Shown in pieces: positions 48,633 to 59,934 of a stretch of DNA of 64,000 bases. The notes under the pieces are model-generated. The model was given only the letters and a program-made list of their open reading frames with translations. It did not search any database and was not told the origin of the DNA. Position numbers and translations under genes: made by a program. The stretch comes from Apodemus sylvaticus (taxonomy: Eukaryota > Chordata > Mammalia > Rodentia > Muridae), in contig NC_067477.1 in NCBI RefSeq assembly GCF_947179515.1, forward strand, positions 130,746,465 through 130,810,464, in the 5' to 3' direction. How positions within the stretch are numbered: position 1 is the stretch's first letter; every line of letters begins with the position of its first letter.

Positions 48633-49288
48633 CAGGAAGTAACAATCACTATTCCTTAATATCTCTTAACATCAATGGACTCAGTGCCCCAATAAAAAGA
48701 TAAAGACTAACAGACTGGATACATAAATAGGACCCAACATTTTGCTGCATACAGAAAATGCACCTCAGTGTCAAAAACAAACACTACCTCAGAGTAAAAG
48801 GCTGGAAAACAATTTTCCAAGCAAATGGTACCAGGAAACAAGCTACAGTAGCCATTCTAATATCAGATAAAATCGACTTTCAACCAAAAGTCATCAGAAA
48901 AGATAAGGAAGGACACTTCATACTCATGAAACAAAAAATCTACAAAGAAGAACTCTCAATTCTGAACATCTATGCTCCAAATGCAAGGGCACGCACATTA
49001 ATCAAAGAAACTTTACTAAAGCTCAAAGCACACATTGTACCTCACACAACAATTGTGGGTGATTTCAACACCCCAGTCTCATCAATGGACAGATCAGGAA
49101 AACACAAACTAAACAGAGACACAGTGAAAATAACAGAAGTTATGGACCAAATGGATTTAACAGATATCTATAAAACATTTCATCCTAAATCAAAAGAATG
49201 TGCCTTCTTCTCAGCACCTCATGGTACCTTCTCCAAAATTAACCCTGTAATCCATCACAAAACAGATCTCAACAGATATCAATAGCAA
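48633..49288 (+). pseudogene. LINE-1 ORF2 endonuclease-domain remnant
   Basis: The N-terminal AP-endonuclease domain nicks target DNA at TTTT/AA-like sites. Visible landmarks are the 'LNINGLNS'-like start ('cttaacatcaatggactcag'), 'ELSILNIYAPNAR', 'VGDFNTPVSSMDRS' and 'FFSAPHGTFSK'. Stops at about 48703 and 48728 break the first part. The longest frame is 48758-49285. The catalytic Glu position (QETHL in active L1) reads QKMHL at 48752-48766, and the Asp after 'FSKI' reads Asn at 49241-49243. The frame ends at an abrupt junction (about 49288) and the rest of the endonuclease, including the SDHH motif, and the reverse transcriptase are deleted. Confidence 0.88.
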
Positions 49289-49299
49289 CAAAAACAACA

Positions 49300-49795
49300 A
49301 AGAATTCTCAACTGAGGAATATTGAATGGCTGAGAAGCACCTAAAGAAATGTTCAACATTCTTAGTCATCAGGGAAATGCAAATCAAAACAACCCTGAGG
49401 TTTCACCTCACACCAGTCAGAATGGCTAAGATCAAAATCTCAGGTGACAGCAGATGCTGGTGAGGATGTGGAAAAAGAGCAACACTGTTCCACTGCTGGT
49501 GGGACTGGAAGCTGATACAACCACTCTGGAAATCAGTTTGGTGGTTCCTCCAATAATTGGACATAGTACTACACAAGCACCCAGTTATACCACTCCTGGG
49601 CATATACCCAGAAGATTCTCCAACATGTAATAAGGACACATGCACCACTAAGTTCATGGCAACCTTATTTATAACATCCAGAAGCTGGAAAGAACTCAGA
49701 TGTCCTCAACAGAGGAATGGATACAGAAAATATGGTACATTTACACGATAGACTACTACTCAGCTATTAAAAACAATGAATTCATAAAATTTTGA
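49300..49795 (+). pseudogene. LINE-1 ORF2 C-terminal remnant
   Basis: Picks up after the internal deletion at 'aacaaagaattctcaactga' and runs to the ORF2 end near 'aaaattttgaggcaaact'. Translated pieces such as 'IPLLGIYPEDSPTCNKDTCT' (49566-49640) match the C-terminal domain that also appears, in mirror orientation, at 20712-21002. It is interrupted by stops and joined out of order to the endonuclease remnant, so non-functional. Confidence 0.83.
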
Positions 49796-50527
49796 GGCAA
49801 ACTGATGGAACTAGAAAATATCATCCTGAGTGAGGTAACTCAATCACAAAAGGGCACAGATGGTATACAGTCATGATAAGTGGATATTAGTGCAGAAGCT
49901 CAGAATACCCAAGATACAATTCTTAGACCAAATGAATCTCAAAAAGCAGGAAGACCAAAGTATAGATTCTTAGGTCCTTCTTAGAAGGGGGAACAAAATA
50001 CCCATGGGAGGAGATACAGAGACAAAATGTAGAGCAGAGATCATCCAGAGACTGACCCACCTAGGGATCCATCCCATATACAATCACCAAACCCAGACAC
50101 TATTGTGGATTCCAACAAGTGCTTGCTGACAGGAACCTGATATAACTGTCTCCTGAGAGGCTCTGCCAATACCTGACAAATAGCCAACCATTGGACTGAG
50201 CACAAGGTCCCCAATGGAGGAGCTAGAGAAAGGACCAAAGGAGCTGAAGGAGCTTGCAGCTCCATAGGAGAAATAACAATATGAACCAACCAGTACCCCC
50301 AGAGTTCCCAGGAACTAAACTACCAACCAAATAATACACAAGAAGGGTCCCATGGCTTCAGCTGCATATGTAGCAGAGGATGGCCTTGTTAGACATCAAA
50401 AAGAGGAGAGGTCCTTCATCCTGTGAAGGCTCCGTGCTCCAGTATAGGGGAATGCCAGGTCAGGGAAGCAGGAGTGGGTGGTGAGCCGGGGGAGGGGAGA
50501 TGGGATTGGGGGTTTTTGTAGGCTTTC

Positions 50528-50935
50528 TGCAGGCAGGTCCAGGCATGAGGAGAGAACCTGGTCTAGCCGGGTCTCTTCAGAGCTGGTGCGTGTCATGGCT
50601 CAGATCTCCTGCCTTCCAGGAGAATAACCACCCTGAGCTGGGAGTCTGTCAAAGCAGGAACTCCCTTTATTGCACCAGTCTTTTGTTTATATAGGGTTGA
50701 GGAAGGAGGTGGGGATTTCTGGAGGTGTGAGATGATGTAGGGGGCGGGGAAGAGTGACAGAGGGTATGGAGTGACTGACAGGGCCAATAAAGTTATTTGA
50801 CATCAGCAGTAGATAGGCAAGGGCAGGCTTAAGCAGGTCGTGCTGAGTCACTCCAGTGCAGAAGTGACTGAGACAGGTCTCTAAACTCGAGCAAAAGCTC
50901 AGGCTCCCTCATTAGGCCTCAGTATCTGGTCAAAT
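50528..50935 (-). mobile_element. Minus-strand solo LTR inserted in the L1 3' UTR
   Basis: It interrupts the L1 3' UTR, which stops at about 50527 and resumes at about 50940 with 'agggaaaccaggaaagg'. Read on the minus strand, it has a GC-rich U3, a TATA box (plus-strand 'tttatatag', 50687-50695) and an AATAAA signal (plus-strand 'tttatt', 50666-50671) about 20 bp further on. It ends near 'cctggacctgcctgca'. This is the order of a compact ERVK-like LTR of about 400 bp. Ends and the short target duplication are uncertain; no viral genes flank it. Confidence 0.7.
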
Positions 50936-52574
50936 AAGGCCAAAGAGGTTTGCAGAAGGGAAACCAGGAAAGGGGATACCATTATAATGTAAATAATGAA
51001 AATATCTAATAAAAAAGAAAAAATGTTCAAAGTTCTTAGTCATCAGGGAAAGGCAAATCAAAACATCTCTGAGGTTCCATCTTAAACCCATCAGAATGGC
51101 TGAGATTAAAAACTCAAGAGATAGCACATGCTAGTGATGATGTAGAACTAGGGGAACACTTCCTCATTGCTGAGTGCAAACTTGTACAACCACTTTGAAA
51201 ATCAATTTGGCATTTGTGAAAACTGGGAATAGTTCTATCTCAAGACCCAGCTACACCACTCCTAGACATATACCCAAAAGATGCTCCAACATCCCATAAA
51301 GGCACTTGCTCAACTATTTTATAGGAGCTTTGTATGTAATAGCCAGAAAGTGGAAACAACCTAGATAATCCTCAACTGAAGATGGGTAATGAAAATGTGG
51401 TGCATCTACACTATGGAATACTATTCAGCTCTTAAAAACAAAGACATCGTGAATTTTTGCAGGCAAGTGACTATAACTTGAGAATATTCTGAGTGAGGGA
51501 ACCCAATCCCAAAAGGACATATATGGTATGATATTAGCCATAAAAAACAGATACCATTTTGCACACCACAGACTCAATGAGACTAAGCAAGAAAGAACTC
51601 CAAGCTAGGAAGCTTGAATCTCACTTATAATGGGAAATAAAATAGTTATAAGAGGCAGTTTGATGGAGGGAACTGGCAGGTGAGATGAGGAGGGTAATGG
51701 GAGAGTTCAAACTAAGATATGGAAAAGGACAAGTGAGAGATAGATGGCCATGAAAATCTGCAACTGATGGGGTTGAGGAGGTGGGGGAGCACATCTCCAG
51801 GATGAGACATGGCCTGGGATAAGGGATGTGCACAAGAATCAATGGGGGTAACCTTAGCTGTGACTCATTATACTGGTGATATGGGACCTAAAGAAGTCAC
51901 TTTCTGTAACCAGGCAGAAACCCCAGTGGGGTGATAAAGACACTAACCCACACACAAACCTTTCAATCCATAATTTATCCTGTCTACAAGAAATGCAGAA
52001 ACAGGGGATGGAGCAGAGACTGAGGGAATGGCCAACCATTAACCGGCCCAATTTGAAACTATCCCAGGGGCAAGCACCAATCCTTGACACTATTAATGCT
52101 TGCAGACAGAAGCAAGTTGTCCTCTGAGAGGGTCGACCCAGCTGCTGACTCCAACAGATAGATACCCATAGCCAAACAGTGGATTGAGCCTGGGGACTCT
52201 TATGGACGAATAAGAGGAAGGATGGCAGGCCACAAAGAGGACAGGAACTCCACAGGAAGACCAACAGAGTCAACTAACCTGGATACTTGGGGCTCCCAGA
52301 GTCTGAATCACCAACCAAAGAACATACACAAGCTTGGACCTAGGCCTCCCGACACATATGTAACAGATGTGCAGCTTGGTCTTCATGTGGGTCCCAAACA
52401 CCTGGACTGGGGTCTGTCCCAAAAGCTGCTGCCTGTACATGGCATAAGTTCTTCTAGCAGGGCTGCCTTGTCTGGCCTCAAGGGGAGAGGAAGTGCCTAG
52501 CCTTGCACAGACTTGAAGTGCCAGGATGGGGGGGTATACTTTCAGTCATAGTACATAGTTTTCATATTTATGGA

Positions 52575-52785
52575 AGATGATATGGATTTTTAAAATAGGC
52601 TTACTTATTTTATTTATGTGAATACAATGTTGCTGTCTTTAGACATACCAGAAGAGGGCATCGGATCCCCTTACAAATGGTTGGAAGCCACCATGTGGTT
52701 GCTGGGAATTGAACTCAGAACCTCTGGAAGAGCAGCCAATGCTCCCAACCCCTGAGCCATCTCCCTATCCCCAAATATGGATAAG
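52575..52785 (-). mobile_element. B2-type SINE
   Basis: 'agaagagggcatcggatccc', 'ggaagccaccatgtggttgc', 'gaattgaactcagaacctct' and 'gagccatctccctatcccc' are the reverse complement of B2 from tail to tRNA-like head. Possible flanking repeats 'atatggat' lie at about 52580 and 52775. Confidence 0.9.
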
Positions 52786-52829
52786 TAGAGAAAAAAATAA
52801 TCACTGTTCTTACCTATCCATAAATTCTG

Positions 52830-53245
52830 TGAGCTACAACAATGAATGACCTGGAGACACAGCCACTGAGGCAATAGTGATATGATTATCCTGGGAGTAA
52901 TCAATTACATATTTGTTGGAATAAAGGACCTGCCTATGAATAGAAGCCCACATCTGGCACTGATAATTCAAGAAACTGCAATTATACAGAGCTTAAGCCC
53001 TAGCGGAGAAACTACTACAACTATCCTACTAAATGGACATAATCATAATGACTTTCTGGTATACCTATATGTTAGAGCAGTCTTCAGCCTTCATCAATGA
53101 AGTTTCTTTCTTCAATAGACAAGTAAGACAGAAACCCACTGTGGGTAGATGTGTGGAGAACAAGAGTCTGTGCCTTACTCAGAAGTCCTAATGGGGATAC
53201 CTGTATCAACTTCTCCCGGGTCTCAGGGATCATTACAGAAAGGGA
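52830..53245 (+). mobile_element. Lx-type L1 3' UTR fragment
   Basis: 'gtgagctacaacaatgaatg', 'cctgggagtaatcaattaca', 'gccctagcggagaaactact' and 'cttcagccttcatcaatgaa' follow the upstream part of the Lx 3' UTR, continuing to about 53245. Confidence 0.72.
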
Positions 53246-54539
53246 GTACATATATTTTAGATTTAAAAGATTTTCTTTCTTTTTTTGGGAGGGGTAATTA
53301 TATATATTTTTTAAAGGTCAGAAGCAATAGTGACTACAAGGAACTGTTTTCCAAACAAAACAGGGCAGTTGAAATATCATTTCACAGTGGTTATAACTAC
53401 ATGCATAAGTCCTGTACAAGGCCAACCCAGACAAAGTGAGAAAGCCATCAGCTAAAAATAGAATGATGGAAATGAATTCTCTTGCTAACATTAGGAGGAA
53501 GGTATCCACTTTGCCACAGTGAGATGGATAGGTTCGATGACACAATTATGGGAGAAGAACTAGAAATTCTAAAAAGGGATTAATATTGTAAAAAGAAATA
53601 AATAGAAATAAAAGATGGCATATATATCACTATATTTGTAGAGATATATAGATATACATAGAGAGAATTAGGTTGATTTCCATGATACATGAGGTTAGTC
53701 CAATAATGGTTGTCTGAACTCTAGAAAAGCTAAGAACACAGGAACTGCTCAGTACACAGGCTGGTACCTCAATAGTCCCAATTTAAATATTAAGGCCTAA
53801 AGAATTCCTGGACAGCCACAACTCCTCAGTCTACGTTGAGAGGTCAAAGAATCTAGGCTGTAATGTCAGTTGAAGGATGTTAGCAGAAACAACAATAAAG
53901 TAGATCAACTTACCAGCCATGGGTGAAGGCAGGCAGGCAAAGAACAGCAACTTCTCTCCTTAGAACTCAGCTGCCACAAAAGAAAAGTGCCACCCCTTTG
54001 GGAGAGTTTTCCTCCTTCTGTTAATCTTCCCATGAAATGCATTTGCATAGCTGTATAATGACTTATCTTTTAGTTGACTCTTGATCCAATCAAGTTGATA
54101 GCCAAGAATAACCAAGATTATAAGTGCCATTAAAAAAAGGTGGGCCATTCATTCTGGATACAGTACTAAACCTGAAATCCTTAACATGAAAGTAATGTGA
54201 ACTATGACCTAATATACATCTCACTATTTCTTAAGGTAGCAATAGAAAATGATTATTAGGAACAGCGACAACCCTTAAAACAAGTAAGTTCTCTGAGATG
54301 CCATGGCAAAGATATGTGGAAATCAAAAAGAGAAACCACCTACATTAATGTTTGTTTAAGGAATATCAGTGCCGCTCTTACCAGGTCAGTGACAAATTCC
54401 TTCAGTATGACTCCTCATCTGCCTTAGGTGTGAATTCCTAAGTGCTTCTGTGTCAGAGTTAATAGAAAAGAAGCACAAAAACCTGTGTTATTCCCAATGA
54501 TATTCTGCTAGACTCATATTTCAGTGCCTTGCTCTGCCA
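53246..54539. other. Unassigned sequence
   Basis: No gene seen. Parts near 53290-53480 could be further decayed Lx. Confidence 0.5.
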
Positions 54540-54922
54540 GCATCAGAGAATATTCCCCCTGCAGCAGATAAGAACAAATACAGAGATGCACAGCCAGACA
54601 TTATGCAGAAAGTGAGAAACCATGGAATATTCGTCCCTAAACAGGATGTCTCCATCAAATACCTCCCCTCGGAGTTCAGGGAAAGAGGAGATGGAGAACG
54701 CCAAGAAAACAGGGCCCTCTAAATCAACAGGATTGATGCATGTATGAACTCACAGAGACTGACGCAGCATGTGTGCATGGCCTTCACAGGTCACACAAGA
54801 TGGGAAATTAGTGACAAAAGGAGAAGTGCACATGTCTCCATCCTTAACGCAGAAGCCATCTCCAAGTGATAAGCACTTGCAAAGAAAAAGTTACTTTTCT
54901 TCAATAGTCTCACTGGGAAAAC

Positions 54923-55184
54923 AAACTACTCTTTTTTTTATGCCATATATTCTTTATTTACATTTCAAGTGATTTCCCCTTTTCTGGCTCCCCACTCCCC
55001 GAAAGTCCCATAAGCCCTCTTCCCTCCCCCTGTTCCCCCATCCACCCCTTCCCACTTCCCTGTTCTGGTATTGCCCTATGCTGCTGCACTGAGTCTTTCC
55101 AGAAACAGGGGCCACTCCTCCATTCTTCTTGGACATCATTTAATATGTGGATTATGTCTTGGGTATTCAAAGTAAACTACTCTT
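54923..55184 (-). mobile_element. Short L1_Rn insertion with target-site duplication
   Basis: About 240 bp of minus-strand rat L1 3' UTR after a T run, flanked by perfect 'aaactactctt' at 54923-54933 and 55174-55184. Very strongly 5'-truncated. Confidence 0.93.
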
Positions 55185-55518
55185 AAACTAAGGCCTAATG
55201 CCCAGCCATCAGAAAGACCCAACAGAAAATGATCTCAAGGGTACTTTTGGGGATTCCTTGTCTTTGATATCAGAACTCATCCCTTTTTTATTTTTTTTCG
55301 ATTTTATCACATTTTTCATGTTTTATTTTATTTCTGTTTTCTTCATCTTCTTTTTAATGTACAGGTCCTTTGCATATATATTGTGTCTTCCAGTTTAGTG
55401 CTTTTATGGGACTCCTGCATGTATGAATGGGTCTACATCTGTGTCTACATCTGTTTCTTGTGCCCTCTCCTGGGCTCCTTTTCTTCTGCTTGTTTTGTTG
55501 ATTCTGATGTGTTAGTTC

Positions 55519-55612
55519 TTGTTTTATTTTATTTTATATTTTATTTTATTTTATTTTATTTTATTTTATTTTATTTTATTTTATTTTATTTTATTTTATT
55601 TTATTTTATTGT
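55519..55612. repeat. (TTTTA)n microsatellite inside the Lx 3' UTR
   Basis: About 18 TTTTA pentamers at the site where the Lx 3' UTR has a short T/A-rich run. Confidence 0.95.
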
Positions 55613-55760
55613 TTTCCCTTAGAAGACTGTTTTCTAATGAGAGACAGAAAAGGAAAGGATCCAGATGGAGTGGAAATGGGGAGGAACTGGAAGTGATAGA
55701 GGAAGGGAAATGTAATCAGAATATATTTTGAGGGGAAAAAAAGCATTTCAATAAAAGAAA

Positions 55761-56947
55761 ACATTCCTGAATTTTTAAAAAGTATCTCTGAAGATGCCGA
55801 ACATTTTTAAGAAGCCCTGATGTCAGTGTATCTCAGCTCCCAGAAGACTGTGTAGCTGTCTCATAACTGTCTTTCAACCACCTGGAGAAGCAGTTTGAGG
55901 CAGATGCTCCACTGGGCTTGTCTGGGACTCAGCACACTAGTGTCCTCCCCAGGAAGCCCCAGATGACAGAAAGGGGTTCAGGTCATTCATCCACTACCTG
56001 AGTGCACCAGGACAGAGGGCTGCCAATAGGCTTCTAGTAACAGATGTCTCACCTGAAAAATAGCCCCAGGAACTTAACCCTAGCCCCTGCAATGCCATGT
56101 TTAATGGCACAGATAACTGGGATATACTCCCTGATCAAGGCTCCCGGGGGCTGCTTTTCCTCTTTGTAGTAAGTACTTGTCCATCTTATGAACAAGTAGA
56201 TGATTTTCAGTTATCTATGGAGCAATTTTGACTTACCTAACTGATCTTATTCCATCCTGCACTGGCTAGTAGAGTGTCTAACCACAGGCACACCACAGAC
56301 TTGATGGTGTGTGTTCCTGTTGGATTCAATCCTGTTTATTTATAGTCCTATTCTTTAATTTTTTTTTCATGCTTGCCTGTTTCACCTACTTCCAATTTAT
56401 GTGCTCTTTCTATCTTTTATATATCTGTGCAAACTACTATATAATACTTTCTGGAATAAAGCATGTTCTAGGTAGGAAAGAAGATAAATCCTTATGGGTC
56501 TCTCTTTCCTTGGCTATAAAGTGACAAATTCAGACTAGGTGATCGCTAATGTACAATCTAGTCACAATCCTAAACGGCTAGCATAGGTTTTCGGTACAAC
56601 AATGAAGTGTCCTCCTAAACATGTCACATTTCTGAAACATTATCCCAACATTTTCTAACCAAGAGCTTGGTCATAAAAGTGAAGAAATATCAATTTCAAA
56701 AAAAGCATTCATCTCTAGAACATGTAATTGCTTTTCCCTCCACATGGTTTTAGGATAGTATTTTATGACTTCATAAAAGCAATATAAAAACAGAAAAATC
56801 ACAGTGCTGATATAGAACAAAACAAAAACATTCTACTTGAACTTTAATCAACTTTGCTTATTCTTGGCTCTTCCACTTGTATCTATTTTGGTTTTTAATC
56901 TCATTTCCCCATCTACTCTTTTCGCCAGTAAATGTGCATATGAGATT
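55761..56947. other. Unassigned sequence
   Basis: Nothing recognised. 55800-56160 is somewhat GC-richer. Confidence 0.5.
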
Positions 56948-57028
56948 TTTGATTGAAGGCAACAGTTATATTTTTAGTTTCCAAATTCTAATAATAAGAA
57001 AAAATCATGAGTATCTTTAAAGCTACCA
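56948..57028 (+). repeat. Left arm of a near-perfect ~80-bp inverted repeat
   Basis: The outer 42 bp ('gattgaaggcaacagttata' onward to 'ccaaattctaat') match the reverse complement of 57664-57705 exactly. Similarity continues inward with a few mismatches to about 57025 ('atctttaaag' shared). Confidence 0.95.
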
Positions 57029-57624
57029 AATCACACATTTACATATTACTAAAATTATATTGCACCACAAAGTTAACAATGCTAACCCCAAGAAGGTGCT
57101 ACCTTTCCTCACCCAAGGAATTAACACTCTGTTTTCTTCTTGACAACTGCTCTTGTGAATACACAGGAAACTATACAATTGCAAAGTGATTTATAGATTA
57201 TATTCTTCTCTCAATATCATTGCAATTTACTAAGTATAAATAACATTTTAAAGAATGCAAATGTCAACAAACTATCAGGGAGTCACTGTTGTCTCCTTAA
57301 AAAATGTATAAAGTTTTCTTCATTTATTATGCATAACTATAGACATTATTTAGGATTTGTTTCCTAGCCTGTGTCTTCATTCCCAAAGCATTCACAGAAG
57401 TATGACTAATACCTAAACAACATAGAAAATGTTTTGCTTCATGCTCTGTCCAAGCATGAAGTCTAATGCATTCCTAAGAACACATGTTCTTTGTCCTAAC
57501 TCTAAAGAAGCAATGAACACAGATATAGAAATATAAGCATAGTAGACATAGATGTAGACAAAACATTTAGTGCCACATTGAAAAGCTGATTGTGTAGCTG
57601 TTCTTCATGCCTTACATTTGGGTG
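57029..57624. other. Spacer between inverted-repeat arms
   Basis: About 600 bp of AT-rich unassigned sequence, without a transposase or other recognisable frame. Confidence 0.6.
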
Positions 57625-57705
57625 TGGAACCTTTAAAGATATTTATGACTTTTTCTTGTTATTAGAATTTGGAAACTAAAAATATAACTGTTGCCTTCAA
57701 TCAAA
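57625..57705 (-). repeat. Right arm of a near-perfect ~80-bp inverted repeat
   Basis: Reverse-complement partner of 56948-57028. No short direct repeat is obvious just outside either arm. Confidence 0.95.
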
Positions 57706-57944
57706 TCTTTCCTGGTTGGGCATGGGGACTTTCTCTGAGGCATAGAGAGGACATTATAACTGAATCTCATCCCTGCTTCCAGCTGATACTCAATGCTTGT
57801 ACTGAACTTCCCAGGCAAAAGTGTCCATGTGTGGATGCTGACAGAAGCAGCACTCTGGTCCAGAATGTATCCATCACATCTGGTGAACACAAAACCAAAA
57901 GCTCTCTGCAGCAAGCCGTGGCCTAATGGGATATTTTTGGAAAC

Positions 57945-58757
57945 TATGGATGGAGCTAGAAGATATCATCCTGAGTGAGGTAACCTAATCACAAAAGAAC
58001 ACACATGGTATGTACTCACTGATAAGTGGATATTAGTCCTACCCTCAGAATACCCAAATTACAATTCATAGACCACATGAAGCTCAAGAAAAAGGAAGAC
58101 CAAAGTGTGGATACTTCAGTCCTTCTTAGAAGGGGGAACAAAATACCCAAGGGAAGAAATACAGAGACAAAGTGTGGATCAGAGACTGAAGGAAAGACTA
58201 TCTAGAGACTGCCCCACCTGGGGATCCATCCCATATACAGTTACCAAACATAGACACCATTGAGGATACTAAGAAGTGCTTGCTGACAGGAGCCTGACAT
58301 AGCTGTCCCCCGGGAGGCTCTGCCAGAGCCTGACAAATACAGAGGAAAATGATCCCAGCCAGCCATTGGACTGAAAATAGGGACTCCAATGGAGGAGTTA
58401 GAGAAAGATTTTAAGGAGCTGAGGGGTTTGCAGCCCCATAGGAGGAACAACAATATCAACCAAACAGACCCCTCCAGAGCTCCTAGGCACTAAGCCACAA
58501 ACCAAAGAGGGACCCATGGAGGGACCCATGGCTCCAGCCACATATGTAGCAGAGCATGACCTTGTCAAACATCAATGGGAGGAGAAGTCCTTGGTCCTGT
58601 GAAGGCTCGATGCCTCCGTGTAGGGGAATGCGAGGCCGAGGAAGCAGGGGTGGCTGGGGTGGCTAAACACCCTCCTGGAAGCAGGGGTACAGGGGAAACC
58701 AGGAAAGGGGATAACACTTGAAATGTAAATAAAGAAAACATCTAATAAAATAATTTT
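57945..58757 (+). mobile_element. L1 3' end (type shared by mouse and rat)
   Basis: Begins in the ORF2 tail ('ggatggagctagaagatatc'). It runs through 'tagaccacatgaagctcaag', 'agagactgccccacctgggg' and 'tgcttgctgacaggagcctg' to 'aaaccaggaaaggggataac' and an A-rich end. It is the same 3' UTR class as 49870-50527, distinct from the L1_Rn type. Confidence 0.92.
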
Positions 58758-59934
58758 AAAAACGAAAGTAGAAGCAGCAGCCACTGGCTTCTGTCACAAT
58801 GCGTTCAAGGGTTATAGGAGGTTTTTTTTGTACTTGACCTAGTTCATCCCAAGTACATGGCGCATATACAAAGTGTGAAGAGGCTCTTTCTAGATCACAA
58901 CCACACCAGCTAGCCTGTATCCACATAACCAATTCTTCTCCTGCCTTCCCACCTCTCCTAGAGAACCACCAGACAAATAACTCCTCCCTCTGAATCACTG
59001 GCTGATTCAGATTAAGCTCCAGTTAAATGTGGCCACTTTCCAAGCCTTCAGCCGACAGGCTGAATAAATGTGATCAGCTGTCAAATTTTACTTTGTCAAG
59101 TATCAGAGTCAAATAATGCATTTTAAATAACTTGTGATTATTACTAAGTCCTTGTAACAAAGTAAAAGTCTCCAAGCCTGGCAAGACAAAAGGTGATGAT
59201 AGACAGCTTTCTCTGTTCTATAAAAGATTTTACTGATATGACCATCAATAAATACAATTGAATTTAAATCACTAACAGTATAATTAAAAGTTGTTCTAAA
59301 TAAGAAAGATGAAGCAACTATCATTTTTAGAAATGTTTAGTTTCCCCTTTTAATGATTTTGAAATGCAAGGCTGAACACAGTAATTTAATGCCTTTTAAA
59401 TTGTCACCCAAATATCATGCTTCTTTTAAAATTATAGCTTCTCTTGGTCTTAATGAGTCATGTGTCCACTGCTGTTAAACCGTGGTGCTAATTTCAGGTT
59501 AAAGAGCACAGCATAACTGATATGCATTTTTGTAATCCGCATTCAATTGCTTTTGCTGTGGGGGTTTTGTTTCCACTTAACATTCTGCTGTTTTATATAC
59601 TTCGAGAAGTGAGTCAATTCTTTTAAATAAAAGGATATATTTTCTTTCAGAACATCCGCATTTTCTCTTACTCATCATCATGAGGTTAATGCTTAGTGCA
59701 GAGCCTGGCAGTGGCTAACATCTAGTAAATACTGCTTTTAATAAATAAAAAAGTAGTTGGAGATACTGGCAGTGCATTCCTACAAATAAGGCGATACTGT
59801 GCTGTGTGTTCTGGTGGGATTTTTTTTTTACTCCTACCCACAAAGGATTTGAAGTTAGAATGGTCCATTTGTGCTTGTTTTCTTGCTTGGTTTTGGACTC
59901 TTATCTACTCTTTTGTATACTTCAATTAAATTTT
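58758..59934. other. Unassigned single-copy-like sequence
   Basis: No repeats or exons recognised. 59340-59720 is notably free of repeats and of low complexity. Confidence 0.5.

Larger units (their letters stand above)
46931..51030 (+). mobile_element. Younger L1 nested in the older L1 (5' UTR monomers to 3' end)
   Basis: About 4.1 kb, flanked by 'aaaaagttcaac' (46931-46942) and 'aaaaatgttcaa' (51019-51030), an imperfect target-site duplication. Order: 5' UTR monomers (46943-47479), ORF1 remnant (47480-48571), ORF2 endonuclease remnant (48633-49288), abrupt internal deletion, ORF2 C-terminus (about 49300-49795), 3' UTR (to about 50527) and, after an inserted LTR, the terminal 'ggaaaccaggaaaggggata' and A-rich tail. 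It has a complete-looking 5' end but lacks the reverse transcriptase. The 3' UTR is the type shared by mouse and rat L1, unlike the L1_Rn copies elsewhere in the window. Confidence 0.9.
45852..52545 (+). mobile_element. Older L1 (outer element of a nest), split by a younger L1
   Basis: The first part (45852-46930) starts inside the ORF2 reverse-transcriptase C-terminal side ('FSKVNGYKINSRKSVALLY', translated) and runs to 'ggccaggaagcacttt'. The second part resumes at about 51024 ('gttcaaagttcttagtcatc') with the ORF2 end and a long older 3' UTR to about 52545. The break falls in mid-ORF2, and both halves are in order and orientation, so the 46931-51030 element inserted later. Many stops; no poly(A) seen. 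Confidence 0.88.
54540..55760 (+). mobile_element. Lx-type L1 3' UTR split by a nested L1_Rn
   Basis: 'ctgcagcagataagaacaaa', 'caggatgtctccatcaaata' and 'tgaactcacagagactgacg' precede the insertion. After it come 'atgcccagccatcagaaaga', 'ggtcctttgcatatatattg', 'tagtgcttttatgggactcc', 'cttagaagactgttttctaa' and a terminal 'caataaaag'. The order is one continuous Lx 3' UTR once 54934-55184 is removed. Confidence 0.82.
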
